DNA of 64,000 nt from Qipengyuania sp. HL-TH1 (GTDB lineage Bacteria > Pseudomonadota > Alphaproteobacteria > Sphingomonadales > Sphingomonadaceae). The first letter of the stretch is position 1. Each line of letters starts with the position of its first letter. Below the pieces are notes generated by a model, which saw nothing but the letters and a program-made list of their open reading frames with translations, ran no database searches and had not been told where the DNA came from. The translations under genes were made by a program, and so were the position numbers. Below, in pieces: positions 18,123 through 26,545 of the stretch. Where the stretch lies: NCBI RefSeq assembly GCF_036365825.1, contig NZ_CP142674.1, forward strand, positions 69,763 through 133,762, given 5' to 3'.

Positions 18123-18677
18123 ATGACAAACGACGATACTGGAACGGCAGACTCCGTAATGGCGCCGCCCTCGCTTGCCACGAAGGACCAACCACACCGA
18201 GGATTCCTACAATCTGCGGCTGCCATAGTGATTTACACCGCGTTGATGGTTCTGCTCCTCGCCAGCTGATATCTGCTATTTTGGATTGTTGGCTTATCAT
18301 TCGTTGCTCGGACGGTTGATGGAGCTGTTGTCTTCAATCGCCCATTCGGAGCCATGTTGTTATCGATACCCCTTCTTCTAGCGGCTCTTTTCTCATGGTT
18401 GGCCGGCGCTTTCGCGCGCGCACGATTCAACACGATTGATGGAGGAACACTGGCCATTCTCGGGATATTCTATGTGGTAGTGTTTACCTCGCTAGGAGCC
18501 TTTTCCGGCAGAGCGCTCCGTTCATTCGACATTGATCGGGGAGATAACGGCGCACTCGCGATCCTATTAGCTATCTGGCTTCTGCTTTTTGGCTACGCCA
18601 TTAAGGCATTTTACGATGAAGGACGTGACCGAATGTCCAGATGGCTCGACCGACACCTACAACGCTTCAAGCTATAA
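18123..18677 (+). pseudogene. Membrane protein gene interrupted by an in-frame TGA
   Basis: A single frame runs from ATG 18123 to 18677, broken only by TGA at 18267-18269. Before the stop is a hydrophobic helix (AAAIVIYTALMVLLLAS). After it the same frame continues at once as YLLFWIVGLSFVARTVDG, then three or four more helices (MLLSIPLLLAALFSWLAGAF, TLAILGIFYVVVFTSL, ALAILLAIWLLLFGYAI) and a charged tail. A TGG (Trp) to TGA change would explain it. Re-initiation at ATG 18354 could yield a 107-residue C-terminal product. Family unknown. Confidence 0.65.
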
Positions 18678-18731
18678 TACGAAGATACCGACCCCCCGCA
18701 AGTTTGAAGGGTTCATACAAGGCTCTCGATA

Positions 18732-19712
18732 TTACTCCCAAGATCTACTCAGAATACGGTCGGCCATTGCCATCGCTTCATCAAATTCCTGGATGACGTC
18801 GTCATCGCGGACTTTTTCAATCCTTCTTACTTTGAACGTCCTCTTGTCTAACGCCCAGGATTGAAGGCCTCGTTCGGCAGGATGAGCTGCGCACAGCTTG
18901 TCGAGTTGGCGAACGACGACCGTCGTGCCCGACTGAGAAAGTTCCCAACCACGCCTGATATGTGATCGTCGCAAAGTATCCAGCGCCGCCAATGCCCCCG
19001 CAATAGCAGGTGCTCGTGAGTTCTTCGACAGCTTGCTCAACGCAACCTCTGCCGCCCCGAGACGATCTGCAATGGTCCGCACCCGCTCATGAACGGAGCG
19101 TGCCGTCATTCCCCACGTTTTCAGCACAGCATCGCGCGAAAGGGCGCGATCTATGCGAAGGGCTTTCCGTGTAACCATCCCCGGCAGAGGCGGCTGTGCC
19201 GGCAAGGTAATCAAGGCGAGATTGATCGCCCATACCCCACGACGCTCAGCTGACTGTGCAGGCCGCGCAGATGCAAAGCGCGGGTCTTCGCGAAGATTCG
19301 TTACCGCAGTCACGAGGTTGTCGACCGGTGGAGCCGCAATCAGCTGCACTCCGGCCCCTTTGAGCGCGTTCCCTGCATCGACGAGCATTTCACGCTCTGC
19401 CGAGGTAAAATGGCTGTCGTCAGTTCCCCGCGCTCTTTGCAATCGCAGTGCGGACTGACGCAGCGGGCCGTCTCTGGAGGCCAGATAAGCTAGGACTGAG
19501 CCTACGCGAGGATCCTCAGTGAGAAGGACGTGGTCCGAATGCCGCCACCCCGAGAATAAGGGACCCGTGTCTCCCGGCCCTGCGTCTCTAATGAAGGCTT
19601 TCCACGCCATATCGACCAAGGCGAGATCAACCGCCGCCCTGACTGAACCGGAAAGCAGCGGCATTCGACCGTGCAGTGAGCCAGCGATCCAGAATAGGTC
19701 GAAATCTTCCAT
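18732..19712 (-). CDS. Hypothetical protein (326 aa)
   Basis: A largely helical, soluble protein with no signal peptide or transmembrane segment. The middle (SAEREMLVDAGNALKGAGV) and C-terminal halves are helix-rich, and the segment TWGMTARSVHERVRTIADRLG could be a helix-turn-helix. No family is recognised. It is divergent from the tyrosine recombinase at 19868, with a perfect palindrome in the shared upstream region, so a regulatory link to integration is possible. Confidence 0.5.
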   Translation of the reverse strand: MEDFDLFWIAGSLHGRMPLLSGSVRAAVDLALVDMAWKAFIRDAGPGDTGPLFSGWRHSDHVLLTEDPRVGSVLAYLASRDGPLRQSALRLQRARGTDDSHFTSAEREMLVDAGNALKGAGVQLIAAPPVDNLVTAVTNLREDPRFASARPAQSAERRGVWAINLALITLPAQPPLPGMVTRKALRIDRALSRDAVLKTWGMTARSVHERVRTIADRLGAAEVALSKLSKNSRAPAIAGALAALDTLRRSHIRRGWELSQSGTTVVVRQLDKLCAAHPAERGLQSWALDKRTFKVRRIEKVRDDDVIQEFDEAMAMADRILSRSWE

Positions 19713-19775
19713 CGCATCATTCTATGCCAGCGATCCTCCAATCACTAGCACAGAAAAATGGGCAATCGAGGCGAT

Positions 19776-19800
19776 TTGCTATAATTGCGGTTTATAGCAA
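19776..19800. promoter_or_regulatory. Perfect palindrome upstream of the recombinase
   Basis: TTGCTATAA (19776-19784) and TTATAGCAA (19792-19800) form a perfect 9-bp inverted repeat around a 7-nt spacer. The left arm contains TATAA, a plausible -10 element, so a repressor bound here would block transcription. It lies between the divergent genes at 18732-19712 and 19868. No T-run follows, which favours an operator over a terminator. Confidence 0.55.
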
Positions 19801-19867
19801 GTGCGGTCTTGCGGGGCGGGGCACGTTTTTGCGATAGCAGTCCAGCAATCAAGAGAAATCCGCACCA

Positions 19868-21113
19868 ATGCCCGAGCGTCCCGCTTCCGAAATCATCGTC
19901 CACGACCAGTCGCGCAAGGTGCCGCAGCCGCGCGGCAAGGATCAGAAGATCGACCGCGAGCTGCAGGCGGAGCTGCGGATCGCGCAGGCTCTGGCTGCCG
20001 GCGCCGATGGAACCCTAGAGGATATCAGCCAGGACCGCTTCGAAGCCGAGTTCAAGGCGATGGCATTGAACAGCAAGATCGCGGCCGCGGCCGACCTAGA
20101 CTGCTATGTCGACTGGTGCATCGCCGAGCGCCGTGCGGCGTTTCCGGCCGACCCGGTGACGCTGGTGCGCTACATCGAGTCGAAGGTGAAGGCCAAGGCG
20201 AAGCCCGCAACGATCGTGCGGCAGAATCTCCAGCATCGCCAAGGCGCACCATATGCTTGGACTCGAACCGATCGGCCCGCGCGATCGCATGGTCCGACAG
20301 ACCCTGGTCGCGATCGGCAAGAAGAAGAAGCAGCGGCAGGCTGCCGCAATCCGCGTCGGAGAAAGCCGTACCGGCACCAGCTCGCCGATCACCATCGAGG
20401 CGCTGCTCCAGTGCTGCGACAGCACGCTTCCGGGCTTGCGCGATGCGGCCCTGCTCTCGGTCGGCTACTACGGCGGCCTGCGCGTCAGCGAGCTGACAGC
20501 GGCCGAAGTCGAGCATCTCGCGGTCGATGCCGACGGAACCGGCACGTTGACCGTGCCCTTCTCCAAGACCGATCAGGAAGGGGAAGGCGCGGAAGTATGG
20601 ATGCCGGCCGATGCGGTCCGGCGTCTGCGGGCGTGGTTGGAGGCGGCGGAGATCGATGAAGGGGTGATGTTCAGGCGGATCCATGTCACACGCAAGAAGG
20701 CCAAGGGTGCGATCGCCCCTCAGGCGTGGGACAGCATCCCCGGGCACACGCGGCACTATCAGGAGCGGCTTGTCGGCCAGGCTGCGACGCCGGCGATCAC
20801 CGTCTACACGGTCGGCCCCAATCCGCTGACGACGCAGGGCGTCAACGCGATCTACAAGCGCCTGGTCGAGCGCGCATGGGCCGATGGTCTGATCGAGATC
20901 GAGAAGGACGACATCGTCAAGGCGTTGAAGACGATATCTTCCCACTCGTTACGGGTTGGCCTGACCCACGATCTCATCGCGCTCGGCGCCGACGGGGTGG
21001 CGATCACCAATGCCATGCGCTGGACATCTCCAGGAACCATCTTACGCTACGGGAAGAAGCTGCGCGCGAAATCGAGCGCGACGGCCCGCTTTCTGAGCAG
21101 CGAGCCAGAATAG
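19868..21113 (+). pseudogene. Tyrosine recombinase/integrase, single frameshift
   Basis: An approximately 415-codon integrase split over two frames. The N-terminal SAM-like core-binding part (DRFEAEFKAMALNSKIAAAADLDCYVDWCIAERRAAFPADP) ends near VRQNL at about 20228. The sequence then continues only in the next frame as SSIAKAHHMLGLEPIGPRD. The catalytic part keeps Arg in GLRVSELTAAEV, HSLRVGLTHD (His-x-x-Arg) and the Tyr in TILRYGKKL. One missing base explains the break. An ATG at 20253 could start a catalytic-domain-only protein, but full-length enzyme would not form. Confidence 0.8.
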
Positions 21114-21203
21114 AACAGGGGCTAGGAATCGAACAAGAAGTCTCGACACTGACATCTTTTTAAGCAAGGTTCTTCGATAGAAAGTTCCAAGGGGGCGCAT
21201 TCC

Positions 21204-21413
21204 GTGGAGCATTATGCCGATCTGCAGAGGCTGCTCCATGCGGTCCACAAGTATCGCCAGGAAGGCAAACTTCCTGACGATCCAGCAGAGCTGGACGAGG
21301 TCTGCGCCCGCGTTCTGAACTACGATCGTTTCGATGAAACGGCGATCGAGTGGAAGCGGATCGCGGACTACGAAAAGGAACTGGCTGGCGGCGAGTGGCC
21401 CGACCGCGGCTGA
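21204..21413 (+). CDS. Small hypothetical protein (69 aa)
   Basis: A GTG-started frame encodes an acidic helical product with the pattern YADLQRLLHAVHKYRQEGKLPDDPAELDEV. Protein-like composition and its position just after the integrase suggest a real accessory gene of the mobile element. No family is recognised. Confidence 0.45.
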   Translation: MEHYADLQRLLHAVHKYRQEGKLPDDPAELDEVCARVLNYDRFDETAIEWKRIADYEKELAGGEWPDRG

Positions 21414-21564
21414 TCCATCCCCCCTTAAGTTAGCATGATTGTCGAAAGGCCCTCTCAACTGGCAAGACTATACGGCAGTAATGGGGTGATGGGGTGGACG
21501 CCCCCCGACGGCATCGATGTGCCATAGTGGAGGTGTTTACACACCACTAGTGAAGGAGGCGTCC

Positions 21565-22590
21565 ATGTCGGAAGTTAGCATAATTGGTCTCGATATCGCA
21601 AAGTCTGTTTTTCAGGTGCACGGCGCGGATGCATCGGGGCGCGCGGTGCTCCGCAAGAAGGTCAGCAGAGCCAGGCTGCTGGAGTTCTTCGCCTCGCAGC
21701 CGCCCTGCCAAGTAGTGCTGGAGGCCTGCGGCGGCGCGCATCACTGGGCTCGCGAGCTGAGCAAGCTGGGCCACGATGTCCGTTTGATCGCGCCGGCTTA
21801 CGTAAAGCCGTTCGTGAAGCGTCAGAAGAACGATGCGGCGGATGCCGAAGCTATCTGCGAGGCGGCACAGCGGCCGAGCATGCGGTTTGTGCCGGTGAAG
21901 ACGGAGGCGCAGCAGGCAGCCGCGCTGGTGTTCCGGGCGCGCGACCTGCTGGTCAAGCAGCGCACGCAAATCAGCAACGCCGTTCGCGGCCACATGACCG
22001 AGCATGGCTGGATCGCGCCGCAGGGTCTGGCGCATATGAAGAAGCTGGCCGCGCTGCTGGAGGATCCAGATGCAGTTCCGCAGGCTGCAAGGCCAGTGCT
22101 GAGAACCTTGCTGGACCAGATGGCAGTGCTGAGCGACCGCATTACCGAACTGGATAAGGAGATCGCTCGGCGTGCTCGCGAGGACGAGACCGCGCGCCGG
22201 CTCATGACGATTCCGGGCATCGGGCCGATCACTGCTACCGCGATCACCGCGCTGGCGCCGCCGCCGGGCACCTTTGCCAAGGGCCGCGACTTTGCCGCAT
22301 GGGTCGGGCTTACTCCCAGGCAGCACTCGACTGGCGGCAAACAGAAGCTGGGCGCGATCTCAAAGATGGGCGAGCGCACATTGCGAAGGCTGCTGATCAT
22401 CGGCAGCAGCGCAGTCGTGCTCCAGGCCAGCAGACGCGGTGCGCCCAAAGGATCGTGGCTGGAACAGATGCTGGCGCGCAAACCGCGCATGCTGGTAACG
22501 GTCGCGCTGGCCAACAAGACGGCGCGGATCGTTTGGGCAGTGATGACCAGGAACGAGGATTACAGAGCTCCGGTCGCGGTCGCGGCGTAA
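21565..22590 (+). CDS. IS110-family (IS1111-like) DEDD transposase
   Basis: A 341-residue RuvC-like recombinase. The DEDD tetrad is visible as Asp in IIGLDIAKSVFQ, Glu in VVLEACGGAHHW, and two Asp in KNDAADAEAI. The C-terminal IS116/IS110/IS902 domain shows MTIPGIGPITATAI, FAAWVGLTPRQHSTGGK and LGAISKMGERTLRRLL, with the reactive Ser in the GSSAVVL segment. ATG 21565 is preceded by AAGGAGG at good spacing. The gene appears intact. Confidence 0.92.
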   Translation: MSEVSIIGLDIAKSVFQVHGADASGRAVLRKKVSRARLLEFFASQPPCQVVLEACGGAHHWARELSKLGHDVRLIAPAYVKPFVKRQKNDAADAEAICEAAQRPSMRFVPVKTEAQQAAALVFRARDLLVKQRTQISNAVRGHMTEHGWIAPQGLAHMKKLAALLEDPDAVPQAARPVLRTLLDQMAVLSDRITELDKEIARRAREDETARRLMTIPGIGPITATAITALAPPPGTFAKGRDFAAWVGLTPRQHSTGGKQKLGAISKMGERTLRRLLIIGSSAVVLQASRRGAPKGSWLEQMLARKPRMLVTVALANKTARIVWAVMTRNEDYRAPVAVAA

Positions 22591-22838
22591 GCCGAGGCGG
22601 ACCAGAGGTCGTCGGAAGGACGTAGGCGGACGAAGGAGAGTATGGCAAAACAGTCGGCGAGACGGGATCGGAAGAACCAGGGCTTTCCACCGTGCTTCAT
22701 CAGCACGCTAAGGGTGATGTGGTTCCGGTCCGCGAACTCCCATACGGGCCCGCAGCACAAAAAGCTGCACCAGGAGGCCGGACAGATGGCAGCATCCGAC
22801 TACGTGCCAAAACTCTCAAAAATCCGCTTGCATCCTGC
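22591..22838 (+). ncRNA. Candidate bridge RNA in the right end of the IS1111-type element
   Basis: IS1111-group elements are known to encode their guide (bridge) RNA in the right non-coding end. This 248-bp region has no convincing gene, lies in the right place and carries several inverted repeats. Within it, GGGTGATGTGGT (22712-22723) matches the left IS/target junction GGGTGATGGGGT (21484-21495) at 11 of 12 positions, as expected of a guide loop. RNA boundaries are not determined. Confidence 0.5.
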
Positions 22839-22878
22839 GGGGCGTCCACAGATGGAAAGCTGACGACGAACTGTCCTT

Positions 22879-23484
22879 TCAGCTCTTCTCACATTTTGAG
22901 CTGAAGCGATCAATTCCGTGAAGAACATCTGAGGTTTCCGAGCGCAGAATGTCATTCGGCGGACCATCGCTGATCATCTGGTAGATCCACCTGCCATCCC
23001 GAAGAAGATATGGCTGCTTCGGCGTGATGCTGTTTAAGTCTCGACTTACCGCGGCAACTTCTGGACCGAGAAAATAGAGGTCACCATGGCGAACAATGTC
23101 TGAGATACGCCTGGCATCAGCCTCACCAAAACGCTCGCGCAGCGGCTCATAATCCTCCCGCCTCTTCGGCGAGGCGGCCTTGAGGGCGTCAAAATATCCT
23201 TCAGAGAATTTTGCAGCGATCACCATATTCTTCTTGGGGAGTAATGTGCCAGAATCGATCGTGTAGAATTGGCCGGTGAAGACATGAAAAATGTAGCTGA
23301 CGACGCGACCCTCGTGCAGGAAAACGGAGCGGAGTTCAGTATGCTCAGAGGTTATGCCAGCAAGCTTCTCATTCAAGCACTGCGCTATCGCAATGCGGGA
23401 ATCTGTGCCACTATCCGATGATCTTTCTTCGGAACACGAGACGACAAGAATCCCCGCAAGTAGCGCGATGATCAAGGGCTTCAT
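22879..23484 (-). CDS. Hypothetical lipoprotein (201 aa)
   Basis: The product opens with a lipoprotein signal, MKPLIIALLAGILVVSC, with the lipid-modified Cys at about residue 17. The mature part has no recognised family. ATG 23484 is preferred over a GTG two codons upstream. It is the last gene of a tightly spaced three-gene minus-strand unit (from 24554), and all three products are exported. Confidence 0.55.
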   Translation of the reverse strand: MKPLIIALLAGILVVSCSEERSSDSGTDSRIAIAQCLNEKLAGITSEHTELRSVFLHEGRVVSYIFHVFTGQFYTIDSGTLLPKKNMVIAAKFSEGYFDALKAASPKRREDYEPLRERFGEADARRISDIVRHGDLYFLGPEVAAVSRDLNSITPKQPYLLRDGRWIYQMISDGPPNDILRSETSDVLHGIDRFSSKCEKS

Positions 23485-23496
23485 TGGCACTCTCGG

Positions 23497-23976
23497 TCAG
23501 TCTTTTGAGCCGGATCGAAGCAGATAGCCAAGTTCACCCGCTTCCCGCACCGACCGGACTTGGTTGCCTTCGAACGAGATGAGCCAAATACACGAAAGCT
23601 CAACAAAGCTCCCATGGTTCTCGAACCAAGCCGAACGACTTCCAGCTACTAGGTATGTTGGTCGAGATTGCGCCCTTGGTTCGCCAAGAAGCTTTATACG
23701 CGCAACCTCGACTGGTCTTTCATCGCGCCGACCCTGACGCTCGTAAAGACTATCATCCGAGGTGCATCCGAAGCTTTGAAATCGGGCGCGTGCATTCCCT
23801 TCCCAAGCATCATCGAAAAACTGCTCGATAAGCTCAGGCCCCCGTTCGTAGTCATGCAATTTCTGGACAGCCCAAATGCTTTCTGCGGCAACATGGCTTG
23901 GCCATATTGAAAGGCAAGTTACGCCCATAGCCGCGAGCGCTGCTTTCGTTCTGCGCAATGCTGTGCTCCAACTCAA
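23497..23976 (-). CDS. Exported hypothetical protein (159 aa)
   Basis: A TTG start overlaps the stop of the upstream gene (TTGA), so translation is coupled. The N-terminus has a signal-peptide-like stretch (TKAALAAMGVTCLSIWPSHVAAES). The mature part is about 125 residues with two Cys and no recognised family. It is followed after 12 bp by the lipoprotein gene. Confidence 0.55.
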   Translation of the reverse strand: MSWSTALRRTKAALAAMGVTCLSIWPSHVAAESIWAVQKLHDYERGPELIEQFFDDAWEGNARARFQSFGCTSDDSLYERQGRRDERPVEVARIKLLGEPRAQSRPTYLVAGSRSAWFENHGSFVELSCIWLISFEGNQVRSVREAGELGYLLRSGSKD

Positions 23977-24554
23977 TCCGACTGGTTCCAGCTCTGAAAC
24001 ATGGATAAGAAAAACTGGCGCAGGGCCGGTAGTTTATTCAAGCTCTCTCGATCCAGGAATATTGACGCCTCGAATTTCCCTCTATGGATGAGGGCGTTGC
24101 AAATGTCATGTTCGTTGCAATAATAGACAAGATTCTCAGTCCTGTAGAAGCTTCCGCCGCGCTGAGAATGACTGCGTGCCATCACTCTCCATGTGTGCTG
24201 ATTGCCAAACTTCTCATTATAAAGAACCTTAGCATAGAGGTCGTCTTCCACTGCCGAAACAAGCTCGAAATCATCGATAGCTGCCGATGGTTTTGGATAG
24301 ATCGCAATTGCGACAGCCTCTTCTCGAACCCCTAGATCGGCCCCAGCGCGCATCAAGAATTCCGTCGGAAGCGCTCTCTGGCTAGTGGCATATGTAGGTA
24401 TCGAGAATCGTTTGATATCGGCAGCGGGAATGCAAATTTCTGGAACCGGACACCAGTCAGCAACACCCACATCGTGGTCCGTCATCGATAGTGACGTACG
24501 CCAACCAAATGCTGCAACAATCAGGACGGCAGCGAAAAGCGCAAACTTCTTCAT
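23973..24554 (-). CDS. Exported or membrane-anchored hypothetical protein (193 aa)
   Basis: An N-terminal hydrophobic segment, MKKFALFAAVLIVAAFGW, acts as signal peptide or anchor. A Cys pair sits in the mature N-terminus (DWCPVPEICIP), and YYCNEHDIC near residue 155 supplies two more. ATG 24554 was chosen over an upstream TTG because it begins the Lys-rich signal peptide. It is the first gene of the three-gene exported cluster. Function unknown; inhibitor, immunity or surface-exclusion roles are possible but unsupported. Confidence 0.55.
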   Translation of the reverse strand: MKKFALFAAVLIVAAFGWRTSLSMTDHDVGVADWCPVPEICIPAADIKRFSIPTYATSQRALPTEFLMRAGADLGVREEAVAIAIYPKPSAAIDDFELVSAVEDDLYAKVLYNEKFGNQHTWRVMARSHSQRGGSFYRTENLVYYCNEHDICNALIHRGKFEASIFLDRESLNKLPALRQFFLSMFQSWNQSD

Positions 24555-24683
24555 TTCGGGCGGCAAGCTCTCACAAAGTAACGTCTAGCTCAAATTCACG
24601 GACCGACCAATGTCCGCAATTAGGGTCGGAAGCTGCCATCACAGATAATTGGATGAAACCGCCGTTGCTGATATAATCCGACA

Positions 24684-25352
24684 ATGGAACAGGGAGTCGA
24701 CCAGCTATACAGGTCCGCTGTCGAGAAGATGGCGAAAAGCGCGGATTCCGACATTGAGAAACTCCGCCGATCGGTGATTAAGGACCCGGGTTCGCTTGGC
24801 GCACCCAATCCAGGGGGTATCGCCGAAGCAAGCGGCCGGGATGCCTCTTGGGGAAGCTATGCCTTCGACAGCCTGCGGTCGCACGGCTTCATTCAAAGCG
24901 ACCTGATGCGGTTCAAATGGTTCCAGCCTACGTCGCCGTATATCGACGATGAAATGGCCGCCCTTGCAGGCGTCGAAGCCACCGCGATCATCCGCCTCGC
25001 GTCGCTGGATTGCGCAGCCGCGCGTGCCGAGCTCCGCAAGAGAGAGAAGACCTTCGAACAGACTGCTCGCGCCGGTAAACCCCTTGCATCGTCATTGGCG
25101 CATCAAAAGCTGATGCTGTCCGTGGTCGCTGCAACGGGCGAAGTGCATCTCCTCGAAGAATACGCAAAACGAGCAACCGTGGCCCTCGCCTATGTTCAAG
25201 CGCGTCGCCTTGATGGCGACGCATTGAAGGGTATGGTAAGATCGGCCGCAAGCATGATCCGCACGATTTGCTCCATGCCTCCTCGCGATTGCGCAGCTGC
25301 TGCGACGGCAATGCGCCTCCACCCCCAGGACGCCGGTCGAAGCCTGAGCTAA
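24684..25352 (+). CDS. Hypothetical helical protein (222 aa)
   Basis: A soluble, Ala-rich helical protein starting MEQGVDQLYRSAVEKMAKSA. There is no signal peptide or transmembrane segment, and no family is recognised. It converges on the GntR-type gene, with only 6 bp between stop codons. Confidence 0.5.
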   Translation: MEQGVDQLYRSAVEKMAKSADSDIEKLRRSVIKDPGSLGAPNPGGIAEASGRDASWGSYAFDSLRSHGFIQSDLMRFKWFQPTSPYIDDEMAALAGVEATAIIRLASLDCAAARAELRKREKTFEQTARAGKPLASSLAHQKLMLSVVAATGEVHLLEEYAKRATVALAYVQARRLDGDALKGMVRSAASMIRTICSMPPRDCAAAATAMRLHPQDAGRSLS

Positions 25353-25358
25353 CGACAC

Positions 25359-26183
25359 TCAGAGGGCGAACGCCAGTTTCCCTGCATCGGAGATCGGCCG
25401 AAGGATTGGCGTCGAAGAGCGACTGCTTCCGGCATAGGTTGGCACGCCGCTGATTTGCAGCTCGATCGTCTGGAAACCGTCGGTTTTCTCGTTCGCCGGA
25501 AACGAACCCCCCGCCATATTGTCGATCAGTGTGTAGAGCGACGGCGCAGTCCCATCGAAGAAAAATCGGACCGACTGTCTGATCCCCTCCAGATCGCCTG
25601 ACCTTGCGGCGCTGAGAAACCGGTCTCCGGCCTCGACCAGGAATCCGGTTCTGTCGGCATAGGAGTCAGCAATCCAAAGAAGTCGGAAAAACGCCTGCGG
25701 GATGAACTGCTCGACGAGCTGCGAGAGAGTGCTGCGCGGGCCGCCAAGCACGAAGGTGGTTAGCGCCATCGCGCCTATGAAGAAGCGCTCGTTTCGCACG
25801 TCGATGCCGCGTACATGCGCATTGAGAAACGCCGCGGTTTCATCGATCTTTTCGGCCCCCGTCAGCGCAAGCTTCAGCGCCCCAATTTCGACGATGGCGC
25901 ACAGCGCCAGGCGCCATTCCTCGACCTGTTCCTTGGTAAACGTCGACACGACGTAGGACCGTCCAGACTTCTTCAGATATCCGCCAGCACCCAACGAGAG
26001 CAATAATTGGCGAGCCATGGAGAGCGACACGCCGGTGTACCGCATGATATCCTCGGCGTACATTGGCGCACCTGCTGCCAGTTCGCCAAAGAGAATGCGC
26101 TCCCGAAGCTCGATATAAGTCGCATCGATCTTGGAAAGACTTTCGTTCACGAGGTTTGCCTTACCCTTCTCTTCGGTTGGCAT
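25359..26183 (-). CDS. GntR-family transcriptional regulator (FCD-like)
   Basis: A 274-residue regulator with an N-terminal winged helix: TYIELRERILFGELAAGAPMYAEDIMRYTGVSLSMARQLLLSLGAGGYLKKSGRSYVVS matches the GntR pattern of a short helix, Gly-turn and recognition helix. The C-terminal helical domain (LALCAIVEIGALKLAL and on) resembles an FCD ligand-binding domain. The recognition helix carries atypical residues (SMARQLL for R.aL..L), so specificity is unclear. It lies beside the tra operon end and may govern element genes. Confidence 0.7.
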   Translation of the reverse strand: MPTEEKGKANLVNESLSKIDATYIELRERILFGELAAGAPMYAEDIMRYTGVSLSMARQLLLSLGAGGYLKKSGRSYVVSTFTKEQVEEWRLALCAIVEIGALKLALTGAEKIDETAAFLNAHVRGIDVRNERFFIGAMALTTFVLGGPRSTLSQLVEQFIPQAFFRLLWIADSYADRTGFLVEAGDRFLSAARSGDLEGIRQSVRFFFDGTAPSLYTLIDNMAGGSFPANEKTDGFQTIELQISGVPTYAGSSRSSTPILRPISDAGKLAFAL

Positions 26184-26314
26184 TTGTCAGAAACTATCAT
26201 TTGGCATCATCTGTCAGCAAGCAATCCGTAGCGTCTTACCCCATCTGATTTTGAACGAAGCATTCGGTCAGCCGTTGAAAGTTATGACCGAAAATGCTAC
26301 GCTCAAAATAGGAG

Positions 26315-26545
26315 ATGGAAGTGGAAAACTACGATCCGTATCGATTTGACGACCCAATCAGCTATGCCGTGAAAACTGGAGATATTTCTCATGGAGCTTC
26401 GCCACGAGATGTCTCAATGTCCTATGACGATAACGCTGAAGGGCCTGTTTTTGATAGTCGGACTGGCCTTAGCCGGCGAGCCAACGCGTACCTTGGCTTA
26501 GCGTTGGCAATGATTTTCCTGATCGTCGCAATCCTAGGCATGTAA
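26315..26545 (+). CDS. Small single-helix membrane protein (76 aa)
   Basis: The N-terminal 50 residues are polar and acidic (MEVENYDPYRFDDPISYAV). They are followed by one C-terminal transmembrane helix, AYLGLALAMIFLIVAILGM, giving a tail-anchored layout. AATAGGAG lies upstream of the ATG. The stop codon abuts the traG stop on the other strand. No family is recognised. Confidence 0.5.
   Translation: MEVENYDPYRFDDPISYAVKTGDISHGASPRDVSMSYDDNAEGPVFDSRTGLSRRANAYLGLALAMIFLIVAILGM

Larger units (their letters stand above)
21491..22852 (+). mobile_element. IS110-family element, IS1111-type
   Basis: The transposase gene is flanked by short subterminal inverted repeats: TGGACGCCCC at 21495-21504 and its complement GGGGCGTCCA at 22839-22848. 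The 5' non-coding part is short (about 70 bp) and the 3' non-coding part long (about 250 bp). Subterminal repeats plus a long right end are the layout of the IS1111 group. Exact termini cannot be fixed without an empty site, because this family leaves little or no target duplication. Confidence 0.8.

Noticed and set aside
18267..18269. Selenocysteine or recoded TGA
   Set aside because: No selenocysteine machinery or downstream stem-loop is apparent, and flanking residues are plain hydrophobic helix. A Trp-to-stop mutation is simpler.
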